Part shown: positions 24,901-35,262 of the stretch, piece by piece | Layout of the letters: every line of letters starts with the position of its first letter | Numbering within the stretch: position 1 is the stretch's first letter | From: Oehlia diaphana | Lineage: Eukaryota; Glomeromycota; Glomeromycetes; Glomerales; Glomeraceae | DNA: 64,000 nucleotides | Direction of reading: 5' to 3' | Assembly: GCA_003833135.1 (NCBI GenBank) | Contig: QZLH01000221.1 | Location: 60,215-124,214 of the forward strand | The notes under the pieces: model-generated | Databases searched by the model: none | Told to the model about the DNA's origin: nothing | What the model saw: the letters and a program-made list of their open reading frames with translations, nothing else | Position numbers and translations under genes: made by a program

Positions 24901-25265
24901 ACCTGAGGTTCTTCGGTTTGGCGTAATTGAGAAACGACATAACCACGATACCAATCCCCTTGTTCCTCAAAAACGTATACTTCATCACCTACTTCAAGAG
25001 TGACTTGATATGTTATAATGTGCGAATTTGAATTTTCAGAAGATATCGATGCTGTATCAGATGAAACATTATTTTCAGCAGCTTCAGGTACAGGTGTTTC
25101 TTTTGGCTTTTCCGGAAGTTCTTCCTTAGGATAGTCTTGAATATCTTCTTGAGGCCTTTCTTTTGTTGAATCAGACGAATTTGTTTGCGCTCCAGGTGTA
25201 AAAGGATAAATAGCAAACCCATATCCAAATCTAGGCAAAGGCGTCCAAACGGAAGTTGATATCAT
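18938..25265 (-). CDS. DOCK-family guanine nucleotide exchange factor
   Basis: Three exons (25265-19716, 19632-19548, 19470-18938) encode about 2055 residues; the first exon alone is 5.55 kb. The SH3-like fold at about 17-136 (FAIYPFTPG ... LEVGDEVYVFEEQGDWYRGY ... GIFPMNHV) is split by an acidic/Pro-rich insert of about 60 residues. The DHR-1/C2 domain is at about 563-712 (RLGFADVVFPGDTRNEIYLK), followed by a long helical middle. DHR-2 lies at about 1500-1960 (GFYGRGFPASLQNRQFIYRG, VLRRSEIIQV, FAEEINRLAES). The C-terminal 150 residues are Ser/Thr/Asn-rich, PPP-containing and probably disordered. Known family role: with ELMO, activates Rac/Rho GTPases for polar growth and actin control. Convergent with CLF1 (about 250 bp between stops). 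Confidence 0.93.
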
Positions 25266-25971
25266 ATTTTATGAGGTTGCAATATTGTTTTTTAACTATT
25301 GCGATAAAAAAAAAAACGTTTATAGTACGATCTTGTGTGTAGTTTCGTTATATGAGAGCAATATAAGTTAGGAATTTAAAATTGTTCGAAGGAAATGATA
25401 GGAATAAATATAAAGGAGAGACTTATGTTTCGATGTTGTAACCGTTAATGAGATCTAAATTTTATTTTATTTTTGTTTTTTTTTTTAAAAAAAAAAAAAA
25501 TAAGTAAATGCAGTTAGAAAAAACGTCTCGAAGTGGATCGTATACTCCACCTGCAAAGGTGACTTGCACCGTTTTGATTCTCCTAATGGAAAAAGGAGAT
25601 GATGGAAATATAAGCGTTAAAATTAAGCTATTCAACAAAATCAACCACACGTTAACATAGGCAGTACATGAAATACACGCTTCCACGTTTTTTTGGTTTT
25701 TTTTTTTATCATTTTGGTGAAACAGTATCATGTAAAACGAATATAAATTGGATTTTCCTGCATTCTAACATGTTTGTTCTTGAAAAGACAATCTATAAAC
25801 TCTAATTATCAGTTATATTAAAAAAGTATTTGTCCTTTCAGTTATTATTATTATTTTTATTTAATTTTTTTTTTTTTTTATAATAAGATTGTTTTTTTTT
25901 CTTTTTTTTTGCAGTCAATAAATACAAATATTTAATTTCCCATAAGAATAAGAAAACAGCAATTCATAAAG
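25266..25971. other. Divergent intergenic region with probable 5'-UTR intron end
   Basis: Lies between the DOCK start and the small coiled-coil gene. Long T and A runs are present, and TTTTTTTTTGCAG at about 25903-25915 looks like a 3' splice site of a 5'-UTR intron of the plus-strand gene. A less A+T-rich patch at 25520-25600 (GTATACTCCACCTGCAAAGG) opens a minus-strand frame that I cannot assign. Confidence 0.4.
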
Positions 25972-26220
25972 ATGCCTGGTTCCGCATCTCCTAAATCCCC
26001 AACTAATCAGTCGGAATTATCGGTAGATTCTATTATAGACGAAAATTTAAATATTAACGAAATACTTAAAGATATGGATAAGGCGGAGGGAGCATTAAAC
26101 GAGCTTGATGAGAGACTTGATAATCTAAATGCAAAAATAGATGCTCTGCTGGAAGAGCAAACTCCTAAACTTGAAGATGAAAAGAAGCCAAAACCTACGG
26201 AAGAAAAAAAACAATCTTGA
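25972..26220 (+). CDS. Small coiled-coil protein, possibly UPF0184/bublin-like
   Basis: An 82-residue intronless frame. Residues about 22-62 form an amphipathic coiled coil with regular Leu/Ile heptads (INEILKDM, ALNELDERLDNLNAKIDALL), followed by a highly charged Lys/Glu/Pro tail. The pattern LD-x-L-x-LD-x-L-x-A-x-LLE resembles the UPF0184/bublin (C9orf16) family, but the similarity is short and coiled coils match easily. ATG 25972 follows a probable 5'-UTR splice acceptor near 25915. Other small coiled-coil adaptor families are equally possible. Confidence 0.6.
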   Translation: MPGSASPKSPTNQSELSVDSIIDENLNINEILKDMDKAEGALNELDERLDNLNAKIDALLEEQTPKLEDEKKPKPTEEKKQS

Positions 26221-26588
26221 TTTTTAAACTAACAATTTTTTAAAAAGAGATCAAATATTTAACCTAATGGTTTTTTAATTTAGTAATTTTAATTTTTTTA
26301 GTTTGTTGTTTCAGGTATCTTATAATACTATAATCAAATTATACAATAAAGCTTAAATTAAAATGATAGTTTGATATACCACTTAAAACCCTTTGTCAAA
26401 CATTATACCTTACTCACTGACCAATAGAACCACCAAAGAAAAAACCCTGTTATATTTGTTAAAAACTTTAGTTAATTGTCAGCTGATCATGATATAATAT
26501 CGATGTCAGTCAGGTGAAATGATTTAAATGATTTGCTGTTCATTATACAATGTGCAAGGTAAAAACTTTCTAGAGAAATTTTAGAGCC

Positions 26589-28217
26589 ATGCCAAAAGAC
26601 GTCAAAGGAAAATTAAAAGCTCAAACTCGAGCTGCTGCATCAAGCCCTAGTGTAAATAATTTTCCAGTTCAAAATTCATGTGACCCTCCAGGTCTTATAG
26701 TATTAAAACGTTGGAGCGAGGCCGATTATAATGAGTTAAATCCGATCACTTGGCTAAATACTATACATCAAAAGTTGAAGACACCGGCTCCTCCAGTATA
26801 TGCTTACACTCAAGAACTTATTGCTAATGGATTTTACTGTACCGTAGAATTTCTTGACCAAAGTTTTAGGTCTCCAGAATTAAAATTAAAGAAACAAGAA
26901 GCAAAAGAAGATGCTGCGAAAATTGCTTTGTTAACCCTAGAACAACAAATGCCAATCATTTTTAAACAAATTAAGGATGCTCTTGTTAAATCTCACACAG
27001 TTCCAAAGAAGGATGGGAGGTTCTGTAAAGGAGTAAGACAAATTGGAAAGTTGATGCAACCTTCAGATATGATTCCTCGTTCTATTGAATGGTTAAAAAA
27101 ATTTAAAGAAACGCATGTCAATGAAAGACCTTGCGTTATGTTGCTTGAATTCTGTCAATATCATAAAATTGGGCAACCTGTTTATCACGTAAGACAGGAA
27201 TGGATTGGAACATACTTAATGGATTGCGAAGTAAATTCGAGGAAATTTAGTTCTGAACATGTTTTCTGGGTTAAAAAAGATGCAAAAGACCATATATCTC
27301 AAATAGCCTTTGATATATTATATAATGAATTTGTTGAGAAAGAGCAAGCAGATATCAGCCGAAAGATCAAGAACCAAAAGATGCGACAAGGATTGTATAA
27401 ATGTGATTTTAAGGAAGATACTAAAAAAATACTGGAATCAACGCAACCAACTCCTCTTGTAAATTATTCTCCGAATGGTTATGTTTACCCTTACGACACC
27501 TATACTAATTATTATATGCCAACTATGAGTAATAATATCCAAGCTGCTACGAATCTTACATATGGTCAATCATTAGGATATCAGAATCCAAACGGTAATA
27601 CTAATAACAATATAAATAATAATTTAATTGGTTATAACCATCAACAGGCGGTTGATTCATATGGATGTATTAGCACCTCAACTGCTCCTTTTTTCAACAA
27701 TGTTGAAGTTAAACCGGAGACTTACGTTTCTCCAACTTCGGTCGAGTGTCAAATTGGACCTCCGTCAACTAGTGTGTCTAGTGTACCATATATTAACGCA
27801 GTGAATTCTTCTTCAATAACTCAAACAAGTGTCAATAATGGATTTCATCCGTATGCTGTCCCTGTCTCACATAATAAAAATGGATCTACCAAAAAGAATT
27901 TTGTTCGAAACCGTAAAAGTAAACGTTTATGTGCTGCCGCGGCTTTGCATAAACCAAAGAGAGCTCCTGAAAAGGTGGTCTCTGATAAAAATGGAAGAGT
28001 TTTACGAAAGAAACATGTTACTTTGCTTCATGAACTTTGCCAAAAAAGAAATTTGGAAAAGCCTGATTTTGACTTCCATAATATATATGGAGGATATCGA
28101 TGTAGCGTTACAATTAATAATCGTGTTTTTACTGGAAGTAAGTTATGTTCTAAGAAAGTAGATGCAAAGGAGGAAGTAGCAGAGCTTGCATACAAATTTT
28201 ATGAGAATAATGAGTAA
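26589..28217 (+). CDS. Protein with three dsRNA-binding-like domains
   Basis: A 542-residue single-exon frame. Domain 1 (about 45-110) has WLNTIHQKLKTPAPPVYAYT then GFYCTVEFLDQSFRS and KKQEAKEDAAKIALLTL, the alpha-beta-beta-beta-alpha order of a dsRBD with the basic helix KKQEAKEDAA. Domain 2 (about 180-255, PCVMLLEFCQYHKIGQPVYH ... KKDAKDHISQIAFDIL) is clear but less canonical. Domain 3 (about 473-540, VTLLHELCQKRNLEKPDFDF ... KKVDAKEEVAELAYKFY) is clear. An Asn/Ser/Tyr-rich linker separates domains 2 and 3, with a basic RNRKSKR patch that could be a nuclear signal. No RNase III, helicase or deaminase domain is visible. Role unknown; dsRNA-related regulation or RNAi accessory function is inference. 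Confidence 0.88.
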   Translation: MPKDVKGKLKAQTRAAASSPSVNNFPVQNSCDPPGLIVLKRWSEADYNELNPITWLNTIHQKLKTPAPPVYAYTQELIANGFYCTVEFLDQSFRSPELKLKKQEAKEDAAKIALLTLEQQMPIIFKQIKDALVKSHTVPKKDGRFCKGVRQIGKLMQPSDMIPRSIEWLKKFKETHVNERPCVMLLEFCQYHKIGQPVYHVRQEWIGTYLMDCEVNSRKFSSEHVFWVKKDAKDHISQIAFDILYNEFVEKEQADISRKIKNQKMRQGLYKCDFKEDTKKILESTQPTPLVNYSPNGYVYPYDTYTNYYMPTMSNNIQAATNLTYGQSLGYQNPNGNTNNNINNNLIGYNHQQAVDSYGCISTSTAPFFNNVEVKPETYVSPTSVECQIGPPSTSVSSVPYINAVNSSSITQTSVNNGFHPYAVPVSHNKNGSTKKNFVRNRKSKRLCAAAALHKPKRAPEKVVSDKNGRVLRKKHVTLLHELCQKRNLEKPDFDFHNIYGGYRCSVTINNRVFTGSKLCSKKVDAKEEVAELAYKFYENNE

Positions 28218-29423
28218 ATGGGAAGGATATAAGCTTCTTGTTCTAAATTTGCAAAAAAAGGGAGAAAGATATGGATCTATATTTCATATTTATGTAATTA
28301 GATTTTATTAATTATCATAATCATTTTTTGCAAATAATTAGTATAATTACCTGAACAAAAGCTTGTATTCCCTCATTTATTAGTTTTATTTTATTCACGA
28401 TCAATTTTTTTTTTCCTTTTATTCCTTAAGGGTTGTATGGATGAATATACATTATATCAGGTCAGTATATGGTGGTATGCAGTTATGATGGGATGGTGAT
28501 ATCGTTCATTGATGTTTATGGGGACTTGCTTTATATTCTTATTCTGCTAATCATGAAAATCACAATTTCCCAATAACAATCAAACATGAACGATATGCCT
28601 TAAACATTTTATAGTTCTTTTTGGGTTTTTTTTCGGGTGATGTGAATATATTTGTCAAAAATATCATCCGGAAAAAATTATACATCACACCTACCCATCT
28701 TTCAACTTTCTTAGTTTTTTGGTTTATTTATCTATTGTTGAAATTTTTTATAAGGAATTAAGGATTAAATGAGTCGTAAAGTTGATGAGACTGCATGCTA
28801 TAAAAGACGTAAACATCAAATTAAATCGACAAAGCTCTATATCTTTAAACCGCTACTATTATATCAATAATTGTTGCGGTTTAAATGTGCCTTAATTTAA
28901 TTTGTAATCAGTGATATCTATACGTCATCATTAATTACAAAATACTAAATTCTAAAGCTGGTTAAGTACATAATTTAAACTTGACTGATCTCAACACTTG
29001 AACAGATTCTGAAATTCGTGTAGTGACACCAAAATTTGATTTGCCATGAGGATATTACAAAAAGAGAGTTTAGTTTTGTTTTGGTTTTTTTAATACTGAA
29101 CAATTATTTTTATATTAAAAAGGTATTAAAAAAAAATATGTATATATGTACTGTACCATTATAATAATACAAATTCCTTATACAAGTTAAGCCAATTTTA
29201 AATTAACATCCAAATGAATTAATTTTATGATAGTAGTAAGAACAGTTTTTTTTTTAAAAAAATAAAATAAAATAAAATAAAATTAATCAATGTAAAGTTG
29301 CTCTATAGATACTTTTACATTTTCATCAGAGTTTGTTCCAAATTAGAGAACCATCTATACATATTTACCTACCAGCAACATAAATTAAATGTTTTTATGT
29401 TTAATATTCTACTCGTGTAAAAT
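28218..29423. other. Convergent intergenic region
   Basis: Holds the 3' ends of the dsRBD gene and of MTHFR. A+T-rich with A and T homopolymers (for example T9A5 near 29250 followed by AATAA repeats). I see no further gene. Confidence 0.5.
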
Positions 29424-32030
29424 TTAACGATCAGCTTCATAGTCTGTGACAGAAATTTGTTCAAAAATTTTGAATATGCCATCACTATCATGAAAATCGT
29501 TATGCACAATATTAATAAGATACCAATTATCCGCTATATCTGTAATCAGTTTAGCGGATATGGAATCCGTATCATAAATTTTGGTCCATTCATTCCATAA
29601 TTCGAATGCCTCATCCTATCATAAAAATTTAAAATTAATAAATTAATAATTGAAATTTACAATTATATGAAAAGTTACCAAAAAAAAAAAATTATCTTTA
29701 TTACCTTCCAAGCCGTAAAGCTCACTGCTTCGACAACTGTTGGTTGAATTATTTCTTTTCCAGGAAAAACTCCCCAAGTAACAGCATTTGGCCCATCACT
29801 TTGAGTGTTTGTTTTTAAATCTCCCTAAAAAAAAAATTTTAAATTTTGATCCAATAAACCACCAAAATAAACCTTTATATGATTAATAATTACCTGTTTG
29901 TTTACAGCATAATATGTTATATTAGTATCACGCTCAATTCTTGCAATGAGAGCATCAAGTTGTGTAGGAGAAATAAAAACTTCTAAATATGCCTAAGTAA
30001 TAAATAATAAGAATAATTAATATATTAACGTGTATTTGAATACAAATAAGAATATTTACCTTTTGATAAACATATCCATTTTTTGGGCCCCAACCAAAAA
30101 TCTTATGATCACTACGAACTCCATTAACAGCAGGTTGTGAATTGATTGTTAAATATCCCATAGAATTAATATGTGCTAATTGTTCTCTGATAATATTACT
30201 TTCTTCAGCGAGAGGTTGATCAGACCATGGTAAAGAATTTACTTCACCACGACAATATTGAACAAATACATCAAATATATCGCTATGTTTTTGAGGATAT
30301 CCCCATAACTCCAAAGCTCCCTTTTTCTTTAATTAAGAATGTAAAAAAAGATTGAATTTTGTTGAAATTTTTATAAAAATAAGTTAATGAAAAAATTAAT
30401 ACTTACGCTGTGTTTAAGAGAAACTCCGTAACCATCAAGCTCACCGAAAGCTAATCGAAAATTTGAAGAATTTATAAATTAGCATATATAAATTTACCTT
30501 ATATAAATAAACAAATTGACGAGCCGCTTTTTAATTACCAGGTGAGCGGGAATCACCCCATCTACCATTAGGAAATTCATCCCATGCTTCTGTTCGAGCA
30601 ATATAACTTTTCGTGCGATTTCTCCAAAATATAGGACGAACATTTTCTTTCTTGCGTTTTGCTGAAAGAGACTAAATATCGCGTAATAGATACTATTAAG
30701 CATGATACTATATAATGTTTATTAAATACATATATAAAAAAGATATATCAACACTTACTGGACACCAAGGTAAAGGTTTCACGTTTTCTATAGGAGGCAC
30801 AAATTCTAGAGCTTCTAAAATTAATCGAGTTGATCTCTCAAGATTCATGGTATAAAAATGATAGCATTTTATACCATCAGCGAACATTTTTCTGATCATA
30901 TCAACAGCCAACCTAATACCATATTCCTTAACAGCAGCATCATCATCCTTAATTGGTTCCAATTCTTCCAACACAAATTGTGGAACGATAGTTTTTGAAA
31001 GAGTTATAATTCTGTTAAAGCCAGAATAATTTTGAATTGGCAAAATCCCGGGAATAATAGGACAAGAAATGCCAATAGCGCGACATTTTTTGACCCAATT
31101 CAAGAATATATCAACATCATAGAACACTTGTGTGATAATGAAGTCTGCACCAGCATCAACCTTTTCCTTGAGTCGATAAAGATCATCATCTTTATCAGGA
31201 TTATCAACATGACCTTCACAATATCCAGCAACAGCAATACCAAAGTAATCCCCATATTGCTGGCGAATATAACGAACTAAATCAATGGCATGTGAAAACC
31301 CATTTTCACATGCTTCCCAGTGTTCTTGACCACGAGGTGGATCACCTCTAAGAGCAAGAATATTTTGACAACCGCATTCTTTTGCATCCTAAGAACAAAA
31401 TAATTTTATAATATAAACATGAGAATACATATGAAAGTCAATTAACGGGAAAAACGAGAAATTAGTTACTTTAAGTGCTTTATCAATTTTTTCTTTGGGC
31501 ATATTTGTACATGTAAGATGCATAATCGTTTCTAAGCCGTATACAGATTGTGCAGTAGCCACGATTTCACTCGTAAGTTGCGAAGTAGTACCACCAGCGT
31601 TCCATGTAACATCAATGAATTCAGGTCCAAGACGATACATACGCTCCATACGATCGTAAAGATTTTGGACACCCTAGTATGATAAACCATGTAAAGATGC
31701 GAGCGGAGTGTTTGTTATATTTAGACAATTTTTATATTTTCATGGCTTAACAAATAATTTTTTTTATTGTTTTTACTATAATTTATATTCGATAAACATT
31801 AGAATTTGTATAAATGAGGAAAACTCATTTGAACACAAATTCGCGTTTTTATTGAAGTCAACTACAACCGACGTAAATTGTTTTGCAGCTCTCATAATAT
31901 AACTTGGTTAATGGAATAGTGGAAGAATTAAATTTATATAAACCTGTTGAGTTTTTGGAGGAAAATATTCGAAGGACCAGGAAGGTCTTCCTTCTTCGTG
32001 AGCCTTAAGAATTTTGTTAATAACTTTCAT
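29424..32030 (-). CDS. MET13: Methylenetetrahydrofolate reductase
   Basis: Nine exons (32030-31944, 31673-31470, 31388-30759, 30671-30539, 30450-30407, 30326-30060, 29992-29894, 29824-29705, 29615-29424) give 591 residues, normal for fungal MTHFR. The N-terminal TIM-barrel shows [11 protein letters not shown] (catalytic Glu), [32 protein letters not shown] and FIITQVFYD. The C-terminal regulatory half begins at [19 protein letters not shown] and [18 protein letters not shown]. It reduces 5,10-methylene-THF to 5-methyl-THF with FAD and NAD(P)H for methionine synthesis. Fungi often carry two isozymes (Met12 and Met13); I cannot say with certainty which one this is. A TCATGTGA octamer and a GC-rich patch CCCCGCCCCGGG lie 130-290 bp upstream of the start. 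Confidence 0.95.
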
Positions 32031-32923
32031 TTCAAATTATTTGTTTATGCGTAAATTTTGGAAATGTATATGAAAAAGCTTTAACAAAATACACAAAAAA
32101 TTTTTTCTAAATAAAAGAGCATGAAAAAATGCGTGAATGAATACAACTGATCGAAAAAAACCCCGCCCCGGGTACAGTACTATTTAAAAAAAAAAAAAAA
32201 TTAAGATTACGTGCATAATTGATTATGATTTGTCATTTTAACTTGCCCACGCATGCATCAATTGCATCATGCAACTACCCCAAAATAATAAATAAATTAA
32301 TTCAACGTCAGAAAGTCATGTGACTTCTATGGCTTGTAGGGGCTTATTCAGGCTTATGTAAAGGCTTATGACTTTCTATATAGAACATCTTAACAATTTT
32401 TTCTACAATGCAAAATTGTTGTTAAGTGTACGCTAACCTAATTCGTAACCAATAATATAATACTGTACGATTATCCTCATAAAACAAGATAAGGACCATA
32501 ACGGAATTCTAGTCTTATTGTCTTATTCAAGAAAGCTAAGAAAGCTAAACTAAATTAAGTACTGATTAATTTAATAGAATTTACATGTGTTTGCATGAAT
32601 TGTATATTTAAAAATTAATGATAACTCCGGCCATTGTTTATCAAGTTTTTCAGATATTTTAAAAGTAAGTTTAATAAGTTTATAATAATATATACTAAAA
32701 AAAGCAATTTAAAACCAGTTTACAATAAACTAGTTTGATTTTAACTTATTTTTAAGAATGTATTATTATTAATTATATATTACTTAATAATTATATATTT
32801 GATATTTATATATTATATAAGTCAAGTCAGATACGAGCAATAAAATTAAACTCTAACATCTCTATACGGTTATACTAAAATAATTCAAATCATTATTAGA
32901 ACAGTTGAAAAATCAATACTATA
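32031..32923. other. Intergenic region upstream of MTHFR
   Basis: Contains CCCCGCCCCGGG at 32161-32172, which stands out sharply from the A+T-rich surroundings, TCATGTGA at 32316-32323, and ACGCATGCATC near 32250. These are candidate promoter elements of the minus-strand MTHFR gene. The rest is A+T-rich without a gene. Confidence 0.4.
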
Positions 32924-33729
32924 TCATAATGATGACAAGAAATTTTTCAAGCTTAATCCATCTGAAGAATTATTAAAATCATTTCTTTTATCAGAGCTTT
33001 TTCTTTTTTCCTCGGCCAGTAACTGCTGAAGTTGCATTTTCTTTTGTTTCTTCTTTGTCTTTTTATCTTGAGATGAGTTCAATGACGTCATTTTATGTAA
33101 GGTGAAATCTTGGGAAACAGACGTGGTGAAGCTAGAAGTATATTCTTTTTGTTGTTTAACATCTGAATTCTGTTTAATTGTATCTTTCATAGTATTTCCG
33201 GCGAATCTTGTTTCACGATTACAAGTGTTACAAACATAAGATACATGATTCTTATGTTGACTTTTAGTATGCGTTTGTTTTTTTGGATTATTGTTATGAT
33301 TCGATGGATAAATATAAATTATTTGTCTTTTTTCTTTTTTTTCTTGAGAGTTTTTCCCTTGCTTGATTACATTTGATTCTATAATACACAAGTTGATTAA
33401 AATTAATTTGGCTAAAAATATAAAAAAAACAATAATGGTTTACCTTTCGGTTGTCCAACTAAATCGAGATCTAAATTCTTTTTTTTATTTCCTTTTCTTT
33501 TTTTGTTTTTCTCAATTCTAACTTGACTATTTATACCTGGGAGAAAAATGCTACCACAATAACTACAATATTTTCGTTTAACAGCTTCGGCAAGACTCAA
33601 TTCCTTTTCAGCAGAAAATTGATTAAATTGCTGCATATAAAAAGCAGAAAGACTAGGCACGGTTGATAAAAATGTATGTGACGCATTCCAAAGAAATTGA
33701 AGTCGATTTGATGCATCCTGGGAAGTCAT
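32924..33729 (-). CDS. RNase P/MRP subunit of the Snm1/Rpr2 family
   Basis: Two exons (33729-33444, 33378-32924) give 246 residues. Residues about 1-50 are helical (NRLQFLWNASHTFL ... LSLAEAVKRKY). A zinc ribbon follows, whose first knuckle is YCSYCGSIFLPG and second knuckle CNTCNRETRF about 95 residues later, separated by a very basic Lys-rich stretch. This CxxC...CxxC layout and the N-terminal helix match Rpr2/Rpp21/Snm1 proteins, which bind the RNA of RNase P (tRNA 5' maturation) or RNase MRP (rRNA processing). The long spacer and Ser/Lys-rich tail favour Snm1 over the shorter Rpr2. Divergent from PER1 with about 190 bp between starts. Confidence 0.8.
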
Positions 33730-33920
33730 TTTTTTTTTAAAAAAAAAAAAAAATTTATCAAATGTAGATATGCCAGATTTTATCTTGTGTAACAATCATG
33801 GGTTTTCGGAATTTCTCTAAATCATAATTTCTTCCGCGTTTCCTTTTCAGTTTTTTTATTGTTTATCTTTTAACAAATTATCAATAAGTATCATATATAA
33901 CAAATTACAGCGGAATACAA

Positions 33921-34886
33921 ATGATTTCGTTAAAATCAAAATTGTTACTTTTTTCTTTATCCATTATTTTATTATATTTACCGCCAGTTTTTTCTTCAGC
34001 AGGAGATCGAAGTGAAGAATTTCAGACGTGTGTTAATACTTGTTTCTCGACAGAATGTTCACAAGATCCTACCTTGCCTTTATACTTACGATTCTTTTCT
34101 TGGACATGTGAAGATAATTGTAAATACATTTGTATACACAAGATAACTAACGAAGCTATAAGTCAGAACAAAGCAATAGTCCAATATTATGGGAAATGGC
34201 CTTTTCACCGTCTATTTGGAATACAAGAACCCGCTAGTGTAATGTTTAGCATATTAAATGGATATGTACATTATCGTTATCTACCACTCTTAAAACGTAA
34301 TATTCCAGATTCTTATTATATGAAAAAATTTTATATTTTTTATGCCTATATTGGTATAAATAGTTGGATATGGTCGACTGTTTATCATTCAAGAGATTTT
34401 CCTTTAACAGAAAGGTTGGATTATTATTCGGCAGGGTTTTCAATTTTATATTCTTTATTTTATGGAGTTTTGCGCATATTTCAAATACGTAATATTCAAC
34501 AAACTAGTATATGGGCTATTATATGTATATCAGCATATATAGCACATGTATCGTATTTACATTTTATAAAGTTTGATTATGAATATAATATTTTAGCGAA
34601 TGTTATTGTTGGAATGTCAAATAATGCATTGTGGATTAGTTGGTCAATATCACATTGGTATAAAAGGCCTGATGATGCTTGGAAACCAATCGTAGGCATT
34701 ATTTTAATTTTATGCGCAATGTCACTTGAGATTTTTGATTTTCCTCCATGGTGGGGAATTTTAGACGCTCATGCACTTTGGCATGCTAGCACTATCTATT
34801 TAATTGCTTATTGGTATAATTTCTTACTGGAAGACGCGAGAATTGAAAGTTTTCGTGAAAGTAAAGGGAAAAAAATTGATAAATAA
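33921..34886 (+). CDS. PER1: PER1/PGAP3 GPI-anchor remodelling protein
   Basis: An intronless 321-residue membrane protein. A hydrophobic signal peptide (SKLLLFSLSIILLYLPPVFS) is followed by a Cys-rich lumenal segment (TCVNTCFSTECSQDP, SWTCEDNCKYICI) and about seven membrane spans. CREST-superfamily motifs are present: STVYHSRDFPLTERLDY (His/Asp) and the C-terminal DAHALWH, with FGIQEPASVMFSILN before them. Known role: ER/Golgi phospholipase A2 that removes the unsaturated sn-2 acyl chain from GPI anchors, after which a saturated chain is added for raft association. Length is normal for the family and the gene looks complete. Confidence 0.95.
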   Translation: MISLKSKLLLFSLSIILLYLPPVFSSAGDRSEEFQTCVNTCFSTECSQDPTLPLYLRFFSWTCEDNCKYICIHKITNEAISQNKAIVQYYGKWPFHRLFGIQEPASVMFSILNGYVHYRYLPLLKRNIPDSYYMKKFYIFYAYIGINSWIWSTVYHSRDFPLTERLDYYSAGFSILYSLFYGVLRIFQIRNIQQTSIWAIICISAYIAHVSYLHFIKFDYEYNILANVIVGMSNNALWISWSISHWYKRPDDAWKPIVGIILILCAMSLEIFDFPPWWGILDAHALWHASTIYLIAYWYNFLLEDARIESFRESKGKKIDK

Positions 34887-35262
34887 ATTAAAAATTAAAA
34901 TGAACAATTTTTATTTTTAATTAGTAGGTTTCTTTTTACACTTGTATCGAATTGAGTGTGATAGCTATAATTTGTTCTTTCTTATTTTCTCGCAATTTTT
35001 ACAATTTTAAATTGTAATATAATACAAAAAATGGTTACACCGAAAATGATTAAATAACTATGATATTTTATATATTAAATTGATAAATTAAAATACATTA
35101 AAATAATTTTTATTAGGTAAAGCTTTACGTATAATCCACAACTGGATGACGAAATAAGTAAGAATAAAGGAAATAGAAAGTCAGGAAGTAGAAGATCTAT
35201 AGAAAAACAAAATTTAATTATAATACAAATGGAAAACAAAGCAAACAAAAAAAAAAAAAATA

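Noticed and set aside
25462..25731. Minus-strand 89-codon frame in the DOCK upstream region
   Set aside because: Hydrophobic runs come from T/A homopolymers and there is no domain. An RNA gene was considered for the 25520-25600 patch, but no 5S, tRNA or U6 signature was found.
26530..26600. Possible tiny intron and earlier ATG (ATGTGCAAG|GTAAAA) before the dsRBD gene
   Set aside because: The 26-nt intron would be too short and joins out of frame with the main coding sequence.
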